From: Clostridiales bacterium
GTDB lineage: Bacteria; Bacillota; Clostridia; Lachnospirales; WQUN01
Assembly (NCBI GenBank): GCA_031273705.1
Contig: JAISRJ010000119.1
Span: forward strand, 1-5,104
Length of the DNA: 5,104 bases
Direction of reading: 5' to 3'
In this document: piece by piece, positions 1 through 5,076 of the stretch
Numbering within the stretch: the stretch's first letter is position 1
Layout of the letters: the number at the start of each line of letters is the position of its first letter
Notes under the pieces: generated by a model
Told to the model about the DNA's origin: nothing
The model's input: only the letters and a program-made list of their open reading frames with translations
Databases searched by the model: none
Made by a program: the position numbers and the translations under genes

Positions 1-20
1 CCATGCTTTTAAAAGCATGG
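1..20. repeat. perfect 20-bp palindrome at the left edge
   Basis: The first ten bases (CCATGCTTTT) are followed directly by their exact reverse complement. As RNA this forms an 8-bp stem with a TTAA loop, or up to 10 bp as cruciform DNA. The bases that follow are G/C rich (GGCTTCGGCG), so there is no T tract and it does not read as a rightward intrinsic terminator. It could be the 3'-end hairpin of the upstream gene, a leftward terminator whose T run lies outside the window, or a protein-binding site. The symmetry is certain; the function is unknown. Confidence 0.6.
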
Positions 21-102
21 GGCTTCGGCGCGGCGTTAATGTGGATAAAAGTGGAATCTTGCAACTCTCCCCTCTGTATGACACACACGGTCGAGTGTAA
101 AA

Positions 103-149
103 CGAAACGCCGCCGTCAAGCGGCTTGCGCGGCTATTGCAATCGTTTCG
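103..149 (+). promoter_or_regulatory. candidate three-way-junction leader RNA upstream of rpsJ
   Basis: Hand folding gives a 7-bp closing stem, CGAAACG (103-109) with CGTTTCG (143-149). It encloses two hairpins: CCGC 110-113 with GCGG 120-123 (loop CGTCAA), and TTGCG 125-129 with TGCAA 137-141 (the last pair G-T). Only bases 124 and 142 are left unpaired at the junction. The element ends 17 nt before the rpsJ Shine-Dalgarno site. S10 operons in enterobacteria are autoregulated by L4 through a leader RNA, so a leader structure here would fit, but nothing visible identifies the ligand. GGCGCG at 27-32 could compete by pairing with 148-153. This is an inference from base pairing only; covariation was not tested. 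Confidence 0.35.
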
Positions 150-166
150 CGCCTATTATACAAAAA

Positions 167-173
167 AAGGAGG
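167..173 (+). promoter_or_regulatory. ribosome-binding site that fixes the rpsJ start
   Basis: AAGGAGG lies 5 nt before the ATG at 179. It supports that start over the in-frame upstream ATG at 125, which has no Shine-Dalgarno sequence and would add 18 residues not found in S10 proteins. Confidence 0.9.
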
Positions 174-178
174 TTAGT

Positions 179-490
179 ATGCCCAACCAAAAAATCCGTA
201 TTACCCTCAAGGCATATGATCACAAATTAATCGATCAGTCTGTAGTGCAAATTATCGAAACTGCCAAGCGCACCGGCGCCAAGGTATCCGGTCCCATACC
301 GCTTCCCACTAAAAGAGAAGTGGTTACAATCCTTCGCGCCGTCCATAAATACAAAGACTCGCGCGAACAGTTTGAAATGCGCACTCATAAACGTCTGATC
401 GATATTATTATGCCTACCCAACGCACGGCGGACGCCCTCTCTCGCTTGGATTTACCGGATGGCGTGGACATTATGCTAAAAATCATATAG
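179..490 (+). CDS. rpsJ: 30S ribosomal protein S10 (NusE)
   Basis: S10 is a small-subunit head protein; with NusB it also forms the NusB-NusE heterodimer of rRNA antitermination complexes. The product is 103 residues, the usual family length. Visible hallmarks are the N-terminal QKIRITLKAYDH strand (4-15), the GPIPLPTK segment (38-45) at the start of the long ribosome-penetrating loop, ILRAVHKYKDSREQF (51-65), and the RTHKRLIDI strand (68-76). The AVHKYK version of the loop is one I associate with Clostridia, in place of the more common SPHVNK. The ATG at 179 is chosen for its strong upstream AAGGAGG and for matching family length. It is the first gene of the cluster, and the stop (TAG) is followed by an unusually long 128-nt spacer before rplC. 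Identification is secure. Confidence 0.98.
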   Translation: MPNQKIRITLKAYDHKLIDQSVVQIIETAKRTGAKVSGPIPLPTKREVVTILRAVHKYKDSREQFEMRTHKRLIDIIMPTQRTADALSRLDLPDGVDIMLKII

Positions 491-501
491 TCTATCGCCG
501 G

Positions 502-538
502 CACAATAGTATGACTGCGTTATTGTGAAATTATTTTT
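502..538 (+). terminator. weak terminator-like or attenuator hairpin after rpsJ
   Basis: A 7-bp stem (502-508 with 521-527), extendable by two G-T pairs, is followed by AAA and then TTATTTTT. The stem is AT rich and the T run is offset and interrupted, so full termination is unlikely. Partial termination, or simply RNA 3'-end protection after processing, would be compatible. The 11-gene order continues without a break, so this is not an operon end. Confidence 0.25.
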
Positions 539-603
539 GTGTGTTAAACTTATAAAAATAAGCTCATAAAAAATCCACACAACGCAATCCGCTGTATTTT
601 TAT

Positions 604-609
604 GGAGGT
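604..609 (+). promoter_or_regulatory. ribosome-binding site that fixes the rplC TTG start
   Basis: GGAGGT sits 9 nt before TTG at 619. There is no in-frame ATG or GTG at a useful distance, and the encoded residues after this TTG match the L3 N-terminus, so the TTG start is supported by both spacing and homology. Confidence 0.85.
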
Positions 610-618
610 GTTATAAAT

Positions 619-1263
619 TTGTTAAAAAAAGCTATACTCGCAAAAAAAATTGGTATGACACAGATCTTCAGCGATCATGGCGAGTTGGTACCGGTCACTG
701 TTTTGGAAGCTTCGCCAAACGTGGTAGTCCAAAAGAAAACCCTTGAAAAAGACGGCTACTCCGCTATTCAAGTCGGATATGGCGACGTAAAAATCAGTTC
801 TCGCAAAGAACCCAAAATTAACAAGCCTATGAAGGGACATTTTCTTAAAGGCGGGGTTACCCCCAAGAAAATCCTTAAAGAATTCCGTTTGGACGACGCG
901 GATACCTATAACGTCGGTGACGAGATAAAGGCCGAGGTATTTGCCGCGGGGGATAAAGTTGATATAAGCGGTCTTTCCAAAGGCAAGGGCTTTCAAGGTG
1001 CCATCAAACGTCACGGGCAGCACAGAGGTCCTATGACACACGGTTCAAAATACCATCGCGGACTTGGCTCTATGGGTGCCGGAACCACGCCCGGCCGCGT
1101 AAAAAAGGGCAAAAAGATGCCCGGTCATATGGGTCATGTGAATGTCACCATTCAAAATCTTACGGTGGTTCGCGCGGCAGATAACGTAATTTTGATTCAC
1201 GGTCCGGTTCCGGGTGCCAACGGCGCGGTCGTGGCTATCAAAAATACCGTTAAATCCAAATAA
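619..1263 (+). CDS. rplC: 50S ribosomal protein L3 (TTG start)
   Basis: L3 is an early assembly protein of the large subunit that binds near the 3' end of 23S rRNA and sends a loop toward the peptidyl-transferase centre. The product is 214 residues, within the bacterial range. It begins LKKAILAKKIGMTQIF, the standard L3 N-terminus. Further hallmarks are VDISGLSKGKGFQG (114-127), the central extension with RHGQHRGPMTHGS (131-143) and HRGLGSMGAG (146-155), GKKMPGHMG (164-172), and the C-terminal GPVPGANGA (195-203). The GAGTTPG stretch has Thr where enterobacterial L3 has the PrmB-methylated glutamine (Gln150), as expected for this lineage. Start is TTG, supported by GGAGGT upstream. It lies after the long spacer and 18 nt before rplD. 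Identification is secure. Confidence 0.98.
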   Translation: MLKKAILAKKIGMTQIFSDHGELVPVTVLEASPNVVVQKKTLEKDGYSAIQVGYGDVKISSRKEPKINKPMKGHFLKGGVTPKKILKEFRLDDADTYNVGDEIKAEVFAAGDKVDISGLSKGKGFQGAIKRHGQHRGPMTHGSKYHRGLGSMGAGTTPGRVKKGKKMPGHMGHVNVTIQNLTVVRAADNVILIHGPVPGANGAVVAIKNTVKSK

Positions 1264-1281
1264 TCGGAAGGGAGGGCAGTC

Positions 1282-1902
1282 ATGGCAAACGTATCGGTCT
1301 ACAATACCAACGGCGACGAAGTCGGTAATATAGATTTACCCGACGAGATATTCGGTATAAAAATAAACGAACACGCTGTGCATATGGCGGTTGTTCAATA
1401 TCTCGCCAATCAACGCCAAGGTACAAAGTCGGCAAAAACACGCGCTGAAGTGCGTGGCGGCGGTAAAAAGCCTTGGCGGCAAAAGGGTACCGGTCGCGCT
1501 CGGCAAGGTTCTATTCGCTCCCCGCAATGGACAGGCGGCGGTGTCGTCTTCGCGCCGAAACCCAGAGATTTTTCCATTAAGCTTAATAAAAAGCTCAAAC
1601 GCCTGGCGCTTAAATCAGCGCTCACTTCAAGGGTAACGGAGCAAAAAATTATTGTATTAGACGATTTATCCTTGGCCGAAATCAAAACCAAAGAAATGAA
1701 AAAGATCTGTGATAACCTAAAACTGGAAAAAGCCTTGATTGTACTAAGTGGCAGCAACAGCAACGTAGTTCTGTCGGCAAGGAATATACCCTACGTTAAA
1801 ACAGCCGGTGTAAACACAATAAACGTTTACGACATTCTAAAATATGACACATTCGTCGTAACGAAAGAGGCTTTGACCAAGATTCAGGAGGTGTACGCCT
1901 GA
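1282..1902 (+). CDS. rplD: 50S ribosomal protein L4
   Basis: L4 binds domain I of 23S rRNA early in assembly, and its extended loop lines the constriction of the exit tunnel. In enterobacteria it also represses the S10 operon. The product is 206 residues, normal for the family. The tunnel loop is clear: RAEVRGGGKKPWRQKGTG at 54-71, then RARQGSIRSPQW (72-83) and GGGVVFAPKPRDF (85-97). The LNKKLKRLALKSALTSR helix (101-117) and a Rossmann-like C-terminal half (ALIVLSGSN, 151-159) follow. Lys63 and the GTGRA segment, where macrolide-resistance changes map in other bacteria, look wild type. ATG at 1282 has GGGAGG 6 nt upstream. Its TGA stop shares one base with the rplW ATG, indicating coupled translation. 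Secure. Confidence 0.98.
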   Translation: MANVSVYNTNGDEVGNIDLPDEIFGIKINEHAVHMAVVQYLANQRQGTKSAKTRAEVRGGGKKPWRQKGTGRARQGSIRSPQWTGGGVVFAPKPRDFSIKLNKKLKRLALKSALTSRVTEQKIIVLDDLSLAEIKTKEMKKICDNLKLEKALIVLSGSNSNVVLSARNIPYVKTAGVNTINVYDILKYDTFVVTKEALTKIQEVYA

Positions 1903-2201
1903 TGGCAGACCTTAAATACTACGATATTTTATTCAAACCACTCGCCACAGAAAAAACTATGAACATAATGGCGGATAAACGCTATGTCTTTTATGTTCAT
2001 CCGGAGGCAAACAAGACTCAAATTAAAGAGGCTGTCGAAAAGTTATTTGACGGCGTTAAAGTCGCGAAGGTAAATACCATTAATTACCAAGGAAAGAAAA
2101 AGAGACGACGCTATGTAGAAGGCAGAACCCCTGCCCGCAAAAAAGCTTACGTTCAACTTACACAAACAAGCAATGAAATTACGGTGTTCCAAGGTATGTA
2201 A
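1902..2201 (+). CDS. rplW: 50S ribosomal protein L23
   Basis: L23 sits beside the polypeptide exit tunnel and is the docking site for trigger factor and the signal recognition particle. The product is 99 residues, close to the family norm of about 95-100. Visible features are the N-terminal YYDILFKPLATEKT (6-19; the family P-x-x-TEK motif), RYVFYVHPEANKTQIKEAVE (27-46), the KVAKVNTINYQGKKKRR loop (53-69) and GRTPARKKAYVQL (74-86). The start ATG overlaps the rplD stop by one base (TGATG). An AGGAGG at 1886-1891, inside the rplD coding sequence, is 10 nt upstream. The 32-nt gap that follows holds the rplB ribosome-binding site and nothing else that I can see. Secure. Confidence 0.97.
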   Translation: MADLKYYDILFKPLATEKTMNIMADKRYVFYVHPEANKTQIKEAVEKLFDGVKVAKVNTINYQGKKKRRRYVEGRTPARKKAYVQLTQTSNEITVFQGM

Positions 2202-2233
2202 GTTATTAATCATACAAGAAAGGAGCGAAACGC

Positions 2234-3067
2234 GTGGGCGTAAAACGATATAGACCATACACGCCGTCCCGTCGGCATATGACAGTGTCCGATTTTGCCG
2301 AGATTACAAAATCAACGCCGGAAAAGAGTTTGGTAACTCACATCAAAAAATCCTCCGGACGCAACAGTCAAGGTAAAATCACAGTACGACATATCGGCGG
2401 CGGCAGTAAAAAGAAATATCGCGTAATTGATTTCAAACGCAATAAAGACGGTATACCCGCTAAAGTTATGGGTATAGAGTACGATCCCAACCGTTCCGCC
2501 AATATCGCGCTTTTATTCTACAAAGACGGTGAGAAGCGATATATACTGGCTCCCAACGGTTTAAAGGTCGGCGACTCGCTCATGAGCGGCGAAGGCGCGG
2601 AAATTCGTGTCGGTAATTCCATCCCCATGAAAAATATCCCCGTTGGCGCGGAAATTCATAATTTAGAAATGAAACCCGGCGCGGGCGGTCAACTTGTGCG
2701 TTCGGCGGGTAACGTCGCGCAGCTTATGGCAAAAGATGAAAAATACGTCACAGTCCGTTTGCCTTCCGGTGAAATGCGGCTGCTGCCGGTCGGCTGCAAA
2801 GCTACACTCGGTCAATTAGGCAATCTGGATCACGAACTTATTAATATCGGTAAAGCCGGTAAAAAGCGCCACATGGGCATTCGTCCCACCGTGCGCGGTT
2901 CCGTTATGAACCCCAACGATCACCCGCATGGAGGAGGCGAGGGTCGCGCGCCTATCGGCCGTCCGGCGCCGTCCACCCCATGGGGCAAACCGGCGTTAGG
3001 CTATAAAACTCGCAAGAAGAAAAAAGCTTCGGATAAATTTATTGTGCGTAAACGGGGCAAGAAGTAG
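2234..3067 (+). CDS. rplB: 50S ribosomal protein L2 (GTG start)
   Basis: L2 is one of the most conserved large-subunit proteins. It is needed for subunit joining and for peptidyl-transferase activity. The product is 277 residues, the exact length I recall for Bacillus subtilis L2. Hallmarks in order are PEKSL (29-33), GRNSQGKITVRH (42-53), GGGSKKKYRVIDFKR (55-69), EYDPNRSANIAL (82-93), DGEKRYILAP (98-107), GGQLVRSAGN (151-160), and the C-terminal MNPNDHPHGGGEG (225-237). The last holds His230, which I align with the functionally important His229 of E. coli. The lysine/arginine-rich tail KTRKKKKASDKFIVRKR (258-274) is typical. GTG at 2234 has AAGGAG 8 nt upstream and gives the expected N-terminus. 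The TAG stop is part of the next Shine-Dalgarno site. Secure. Confidence 0.98.
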   Translation: MGVKRYRPYTPSRRHMTVSDFAEITKSTPEKSLVTHIKKSSGRNSQGKITVRHIGGGSKKKYRVIDFKRNKDGIPAKVMGIEYDPNRSANIALLFYKDGEKRYILAPNGLKVGDSLMSGEGAEIRVGNSIPMKNIPVGAEIHNLEMKPGAGGQLVRSAGNVAQLMAKDEKYVTVRLPSGEMRLLPVGCKATLGQLGNLDHELINIGKAGKKRHMGIRPTVRGSVMNPNDHPHGGGEGRAPIGRPAPSTPWGKPALGYKTRKKKKASDKFIVRKRGKK

Positions 3068-3071
3068 GAGG
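3065..3071 (+). promoter_or_regulatory. rpsS ribosome-binding site overlapping the rplB stop
   Basis: TAGGAGG contains both the rplB stop codon TAG (3065-3067) and the Shine-Dalgarno core (AGGAGG, 3066-3071), only 4 nt before the rpsS ATG. A ribosome terminating on rplB sits directly on the rpsS initiation signal. The same TAGGAGG arrangement recurs at the rpsS-rplV junction (3358-3364). Confidence 0.85.
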
Positions 3072-3075
3072 ATAT

Positions 3076-3360
3076 ATGAGCAGATCCTTAAAAAAAGGTC
3101 CGTTCATCGACGGGCATTTGATGAAAAAAGTTGAGGAGCAGAATAAACAGACCAACAAATCGGTAATTAAAACCTGGTCGCGCCGCTCTACGATATTCCC
3201 CCAAATGATAGGCTTAACCATTGCCGTGCATGACGGACGCAAACATGTGCCCGTATACATCACGGAAGATATGGTCGGTCATAAATTGGGTGAATTCGCT
3301 ATGACGCGCACGTATCGCGGTCACGGTAAAGACGCCGAAAAACGCTCCAAAGTGCGATAG
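3076..3360 (+). CDS. rpsS: 30S ribosomal protein S19
   Basis: S19 lies in the head of the small subunit, binds 16S rRNA with S13, and contacts tRNA and intersubunit bridges. The product is 94 residues, the usual size. Visible motifs are RSLKKGPFIDGHLMKKVE (3-20), IKTWSRRSTIFPQMIG (31-46), VHDGRKHVPVYI (51-62), MVGHKLGEFA (66-75) and the TRTYRGHG basic segment (77-84) with a lysine/arginine tail. The ATG at 3076 is 4 nt after an AGGAGG that overlaps the rplB stop. It sits between rplB and rplV as in nearly all bacterial S10 operons. Nothing in the protein looks unusual. Secure. Confidence 0.98.
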   Translation: MSRSLKKGPFIDGHLMKKVEEQNKQTNKSVIKTWSRRSTIFPQMIGLTIAVHDGRKHVPVYITEDMVGHKLGEFAMTRTYRGHGKDAEKRSKVR

Positions 3361-3364
3361 GAGG
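3358..3364 (+). promoter_or_regulatory. rplV ribosome-binding site overlapping the rpsS stop
   Basis: TAGGAGG holds the rpsS TAG stop and the Shine-Dalgarno core, 8 nt before the rplV ATG at 3373. This site also supports the long N-terminal form of L22: no such signal precedes the next in-frame ATG codons near the family's usual N-terminus. Confidence 0.85.
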
Positions 3365-3372
3365 TTTAGTCT

Positions 3373-3765
3373 ATGGCAAAGGGACATAGAAGCAAGATAA
3401 AACAAGATCGTAACGAGGAGTTCAAAGACGCGCGACCGCAGGCGCATCATATGTTCGCACGTGTTTCCGACTCTAAAGCCAGGATAGTTCTTAATCAAAT
3501 AAAAGGGAAGCGTGTCGGCGAAGCGCTGGCGATTCTAAAATATTCGCCCCGTTACGCGTCTTTTTTGATAGAAAAAGTTCTAAAGTCGGCTATCGCCAAC
3601 GCGGAACACAATTTAGAAATGGATGCGGTTCAATTATACGTTCAGGAAGTCTTTGCTAATCAGGGTCCCATAATGAAACGGATACGTCCCAGAGCGCAAG
3701 GTCGGGCTTACCGGATCAATAAGCGCATGAGTCATATATCTATCATTTTGAACTCAAGAGATTAG
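3373..3765 (+). CDS. rplV: 50S ribosomal protein L22 with N-terminal extension
   Basis: L22 binds all domains of 23S rRNA, and its long beta-hairpin lines the exit tunnel opposite L4. The product is 130 residues, compared with about 110-113 in E. coli and B. subtilis. The extra length is a charged N-terminal segment of about 20 residues (MAKGHRSKIKQDRNEEFKDA) ahead of the usual core, which begins near ARVSDSKARIVLNQIKGKRV (29-48). Core hallmarks are EKVLKSAIANAEHN (67-80) and the tunnel hairpin GPIMKRIRPRAQGRAYRINK (98-117), ending in RMSHISIIL (118-126). The start at 3373 is fixed by the strong TAGGAGGT just upstream. I recall similar extensions in some Clostridia, so it is probably a lineage trait. 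The stop is followed closely by the rpsC ribosome-binding site. Confidence 0.96.
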   Translation: MAKGHRSKIKQDRNEEFKDARPQAHHMFARVSDSKARIVLNQIKGKRVGEALAILKYSPRYASFLIEKVLKSAIANAEHNLEMDAVQLYVQEVFANQGPIMKRIRPRAQGRAYRINKRMSHISIILNSRD

Positions 3766-3776
3766 AGGAGGTAATA

Positions 3777-4433
3777 ATGGGACAGAAAGTTAATCCGCAT
3801 GGGTTAAGATTAGGCATTATAAAAGATTGGGATTCCGTCTGGTACGCTGAAAAAGACTATTCTAAATTTTTGGTTGAAGATGATACGCTTCGCAAGTTTA
3901 TAAAGAATAAGCTATTTACCGCCGGTATTTCTCGCATAGGCATCCAGCGCACCACCGACCGTGTAAGGATAACCATTCATACCGCGAAGCCGGGTATTAT
4001 AATCGGTAAAAACGGTCAGGCGATTGACGACTTGGCTAAAGTACTTCAAAAGATGACTTCACAGCGCGTGATGGTCAACGTAGAGGAAATCCGCAGACCG
4101 GAACTGGACGCCCAATTAGTAGCCGAGAATATAGCGCGCGAGCTGGAAAAGCGCGTATCTTTCCGCCGCGCTATGAAGCAGGCCATGAGCCGCTCTATGA
4201 AGATGGGCGCGAAAGGTATTAAAACCGCTGTCGCCGGTCGCCTTGGCGGGGCGGATATTGCCCGTACCGAGAATTACCATGACGGCACTATTCCGCTGCA
4301 AACCCTGCGCGCGGATATTGATTACGGTTTCGCGGAAGCGGATACAACGTTTGGAAAATTAGGCGTTAAGACGTGGATTTATAAAGGCGAGGTTCTTCCT
4401 AAGAGACCTAAAAAGGAAGGGAGTAAAGCGTAA
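3777..4433 (+). CDS. rpsC: 30S ribosomal protein S3
   Basis: S3 is a small-subunit head protein at the mRNA entry channel; with S4 and S5 it contributes to unwinding of mRNA structure. The product is 218 residues, typical for Firmicutes. The N-terminal MGQKVNPHGLRLGII (1-15) is diagnostic. A KH RNA-binding domain carries the loop GKNG (77-80) in KPGIIIGKNGQ. Arg130, Arg131 and Lys134 in FRRAMKQAM match the basic residues linked to helicase activity in E. coli S3. The C-terminal domain shows GRLGGADIARTENY (154-167), LQTLRADIDYG (174-184) and the strand KTWIYKGEVLP (198-208). The ATG is 5 nt after AGAGGAGG, which touches the rplV stop. Its TAA abuts the rplP ATG with no spacer. Secure. Confidence 0.98.
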   Translation: MGQKVNPHGLRLGIIKDWDSVWYAEKDYSKFLVEDDTLRKFIKNKLFTAGISRIGIQRTTDRVRITIHTAKPGIIIGKNGQAIDDLAKVLQKMTSQRVMVNVEEIRRPELDAQLVAENIARELEKRVSFRRAMKQAMSRSMKMGAKGIKTAVAGRLGGADIARTENYHDGTIPLQTLRADIDYGFAEADTTFGKLGVKTWIYKGEVLPKRPKKEGSKA

Positions 4434-4874
4434 ATGCTGATGCCGAAAAGGGTCAAAAGACGCAAGCAGTTTAGGGGCCGTATGAAAGGGCGAGCGTTGC
4501 GCGGCAATCGTATAACCTATGGCGATTTTGGGCTTGTGGCAATGGAACCCAGTTGGATAAAATCGAATCAAATAGAATCCGCTCGTATCGCGATGACACG
4601 TTTTATAAAACGCGGCGGTCAAGTATGGATAAAAATTTTTCCAGATAAGCCTGTTACCGAGAAGCCCGCTGAAACACGTATGGGCAGCGGCAAAGGCTCG
4701 CCGGAATATTGGGTGGCCGTAGTAAAGCCGGGCCGCGTAATGTTTGAGTTAGGCGGGGTAGACGAGGAAACCGCAAAGGAGGCTTTGCGTCTCGCGTCAT
4801 ACAAGTTGCCTATCAAATGCAAAATCATTTCCAGGGCTGAACAGGAATTGGAAGGTGATAGCAGTGAAATCTAA
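4434..4874 (+). CDS. rplP: 50S ribosomal protein L16
   Basis: L16 sits near the A-site side of the large-subunit central protuberance, helps tRNA accommodation and is a late assembly protein. The product is 146 residues, at the upper end of the family range. It opens with MLMPKRVKRRKQFRGRMKG (1-19), the standard N-terminus, which favours the first ATG (4434) over the second at 4440. AAGGGAG lies 10 nt upstream, inside rpsC. Other hallmarks are ITYGDFGLVAMEP (27-39), WIKSNQIESARIAM (41-54), RGGQVWIKIFPDKPVTEKP (60-78), TRMGSGKGSPEYWVAVVKPG (81-100) and the C-terminal ALRLASYKLPIK (117-128). Arg82 aligns with the arginine hydroxylated by RoxA/YcfD in E. coli. It begins immediately after the rpsC stop and its end overlaps rpmC. 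Secure. Confidence 0.98.
   Translation: MLMPKRVKRRKQFRGRMKGRALRGNRITYGDFGLVAMEPSWIKSNQIESARIAMTRFIKRGGQVWIKIFPDKPVTEKPAETRMGSGKGSPEYWVAVVKPGRVMFELGGVDEETAKEALRLASYKLPIKCKIISRAEQELEGDSSEI
4851..4859 (+). promoter_or_regulatory. ribosome-binding site that decides the rpmC start
   Basis: GAAGGTGAT matches the ideal GGAGGTGAT with one change. It is 4 nt (7 nt from the AAGG core) before the GTG at 4864. The same site contains another in-frame GTG (4855), which would itself be covered by this signal; that upstream start has only AGGA at 4843-4846. The 4864 start is therefore preferred. Confidence 0.7.
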
Positions 4875-5076
4875 GACATTACTGGATGATTTCCGCCAGA
4901 AAAGCATGGATGAGCTTAGTCAAGAATTGGTAAGCGCAAAAAGAGAACTGTTTAACCTGCGCTTTCAAAACGCCACCAGTCAGCTTGAAAACACAGCTCG
5001 TATTCATGATGTGCGCAAGAATATAGCGCGGATTCAAACAATTATTACTCAGAAAAAGCTGGGTATTGTTGATTGA
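4864..5076 (+). CDS. rpmC: 50S ribosomal protein L29 (GTG start)
   Basis: L29 is a small two-helix protein next to L23 at the exit-tunnel rim, part of the docking surface for ribosome-associated factors. From GTG at 4864 the product is 70 residues, in line with the usual 60-72. From the alternative GTG at 4855 it would be 73. The signature ELFNLRFQNATSQLENTARI (28-47) is clear, followed by DVRKNIARIQTIITQKK (49-65), the second helix. The predicted protein is essentially all alpha-helical. It overlaps the end of rplP by 11 nt, so its translation is probably coupled to L16. The stop TGA is followed by seven T residues and only 28 further bases of window. Identity is secure; the exact start is likely but not certain. 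Confidence 0.95.
   Translation: MKSKTLLDDFRQKSMDELSQELVSAKRELFNLRFQNATSQLENTARIHDVRKNIARIQTIITQKKLGIVD

Larger units (their letters stand above)
21..178 (+). promoter_or_regulatory. rpsJ leader / upstream non-coding region
   Basis: This stretch has no credible gene. A long reading frame through it only continues into rpsJ out of frame or as an N-terminal add-on without a ribosome-binding site. I find no convincing promoter: TATTAT at 154-159 resembles a -10 box but has no -35 box at a suitable distance, and TTGCAA at 59-64 has no -10 box at 16-18 bases. Transcription may start left of the window or run on from the upstream gene. The right half (103-149) can fold into a three-way junction, listed separately. 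A smaller ACAC/GTGT hairpin lies at 85-98. Confidence 0.5.
491..618 (+). promoter_or_regulatory. long AT-rich rpsJ-rplC spacer with competing hairpins
   Basis: This is the only long gap inside the operon (128 nt; all others are 32 nt or less). Hairpin A pairs CACAATA (502-508) with TATTGTG (521-527), followed three bases later by TTATTTTT, so it resembles a weak terminator or attenuator. Hairpin B pairs TTGTGTG (537-543) with CACACAA (576-582) around an AT-rich loop. A third pairing, TGCGTT 516-521 with AACGCA 581-586 plus TGTG 524-527 with CACA 576-579, excludes hairpin A and most of hairpin B. An internal promoter is possible (TTGTGA 523-528, 16 bp, TAAACT 545-550) but each box matches consensus at only four of six positions. 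No small reading frame with a ribosome-binding site is seen. Confidence 0.4.

Noticed and set aside
136..159. Possible promoter TTGCAA (136-141) with TATTAT (154-159)
   Set aside because: The gap is only 12 bases, not 16-18, and the start point would fall on the rpsJ Shine-Dalgarno site.
125..178. N-terminal extension of S10 from the ATG at 125
   Set aside because: No Shine-Dalgarno site precedes it and S10 is 102-103 residues in relatives. The strong AAGGAGG before 179 marks the real start.
3..230. 75-residue reading frame over the leader and the start of rpsJ
   Set aside because: It has no ribosome-binding site, overlaps rpsJ in another frame, and its composition does not resemble a protein family. 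It is a chance frame.
523..550. Possible internal promoter TTGTGA / TAAACT in the spacer
   Set aside because: The spacing of 16 is acceptable, but both boxes match consensus at only four of six positions in AT-rich DNA. It is mentioned in the spacer entry but not called.
622..1041. 139-residue reading frame on the opposite strand of rplC
   Set aside because: It lies entirely inside a conserved L3 gene, has no family features, and is the kind of shadow frame expected opposite a real gene.
2930..2937. Internal Shine-Dalgarno-like GGAGGAGG within rplB
   Set aside because: It encodes the conserved HPHGGGEG motif of L2, and no start codon follows at a useful distance.
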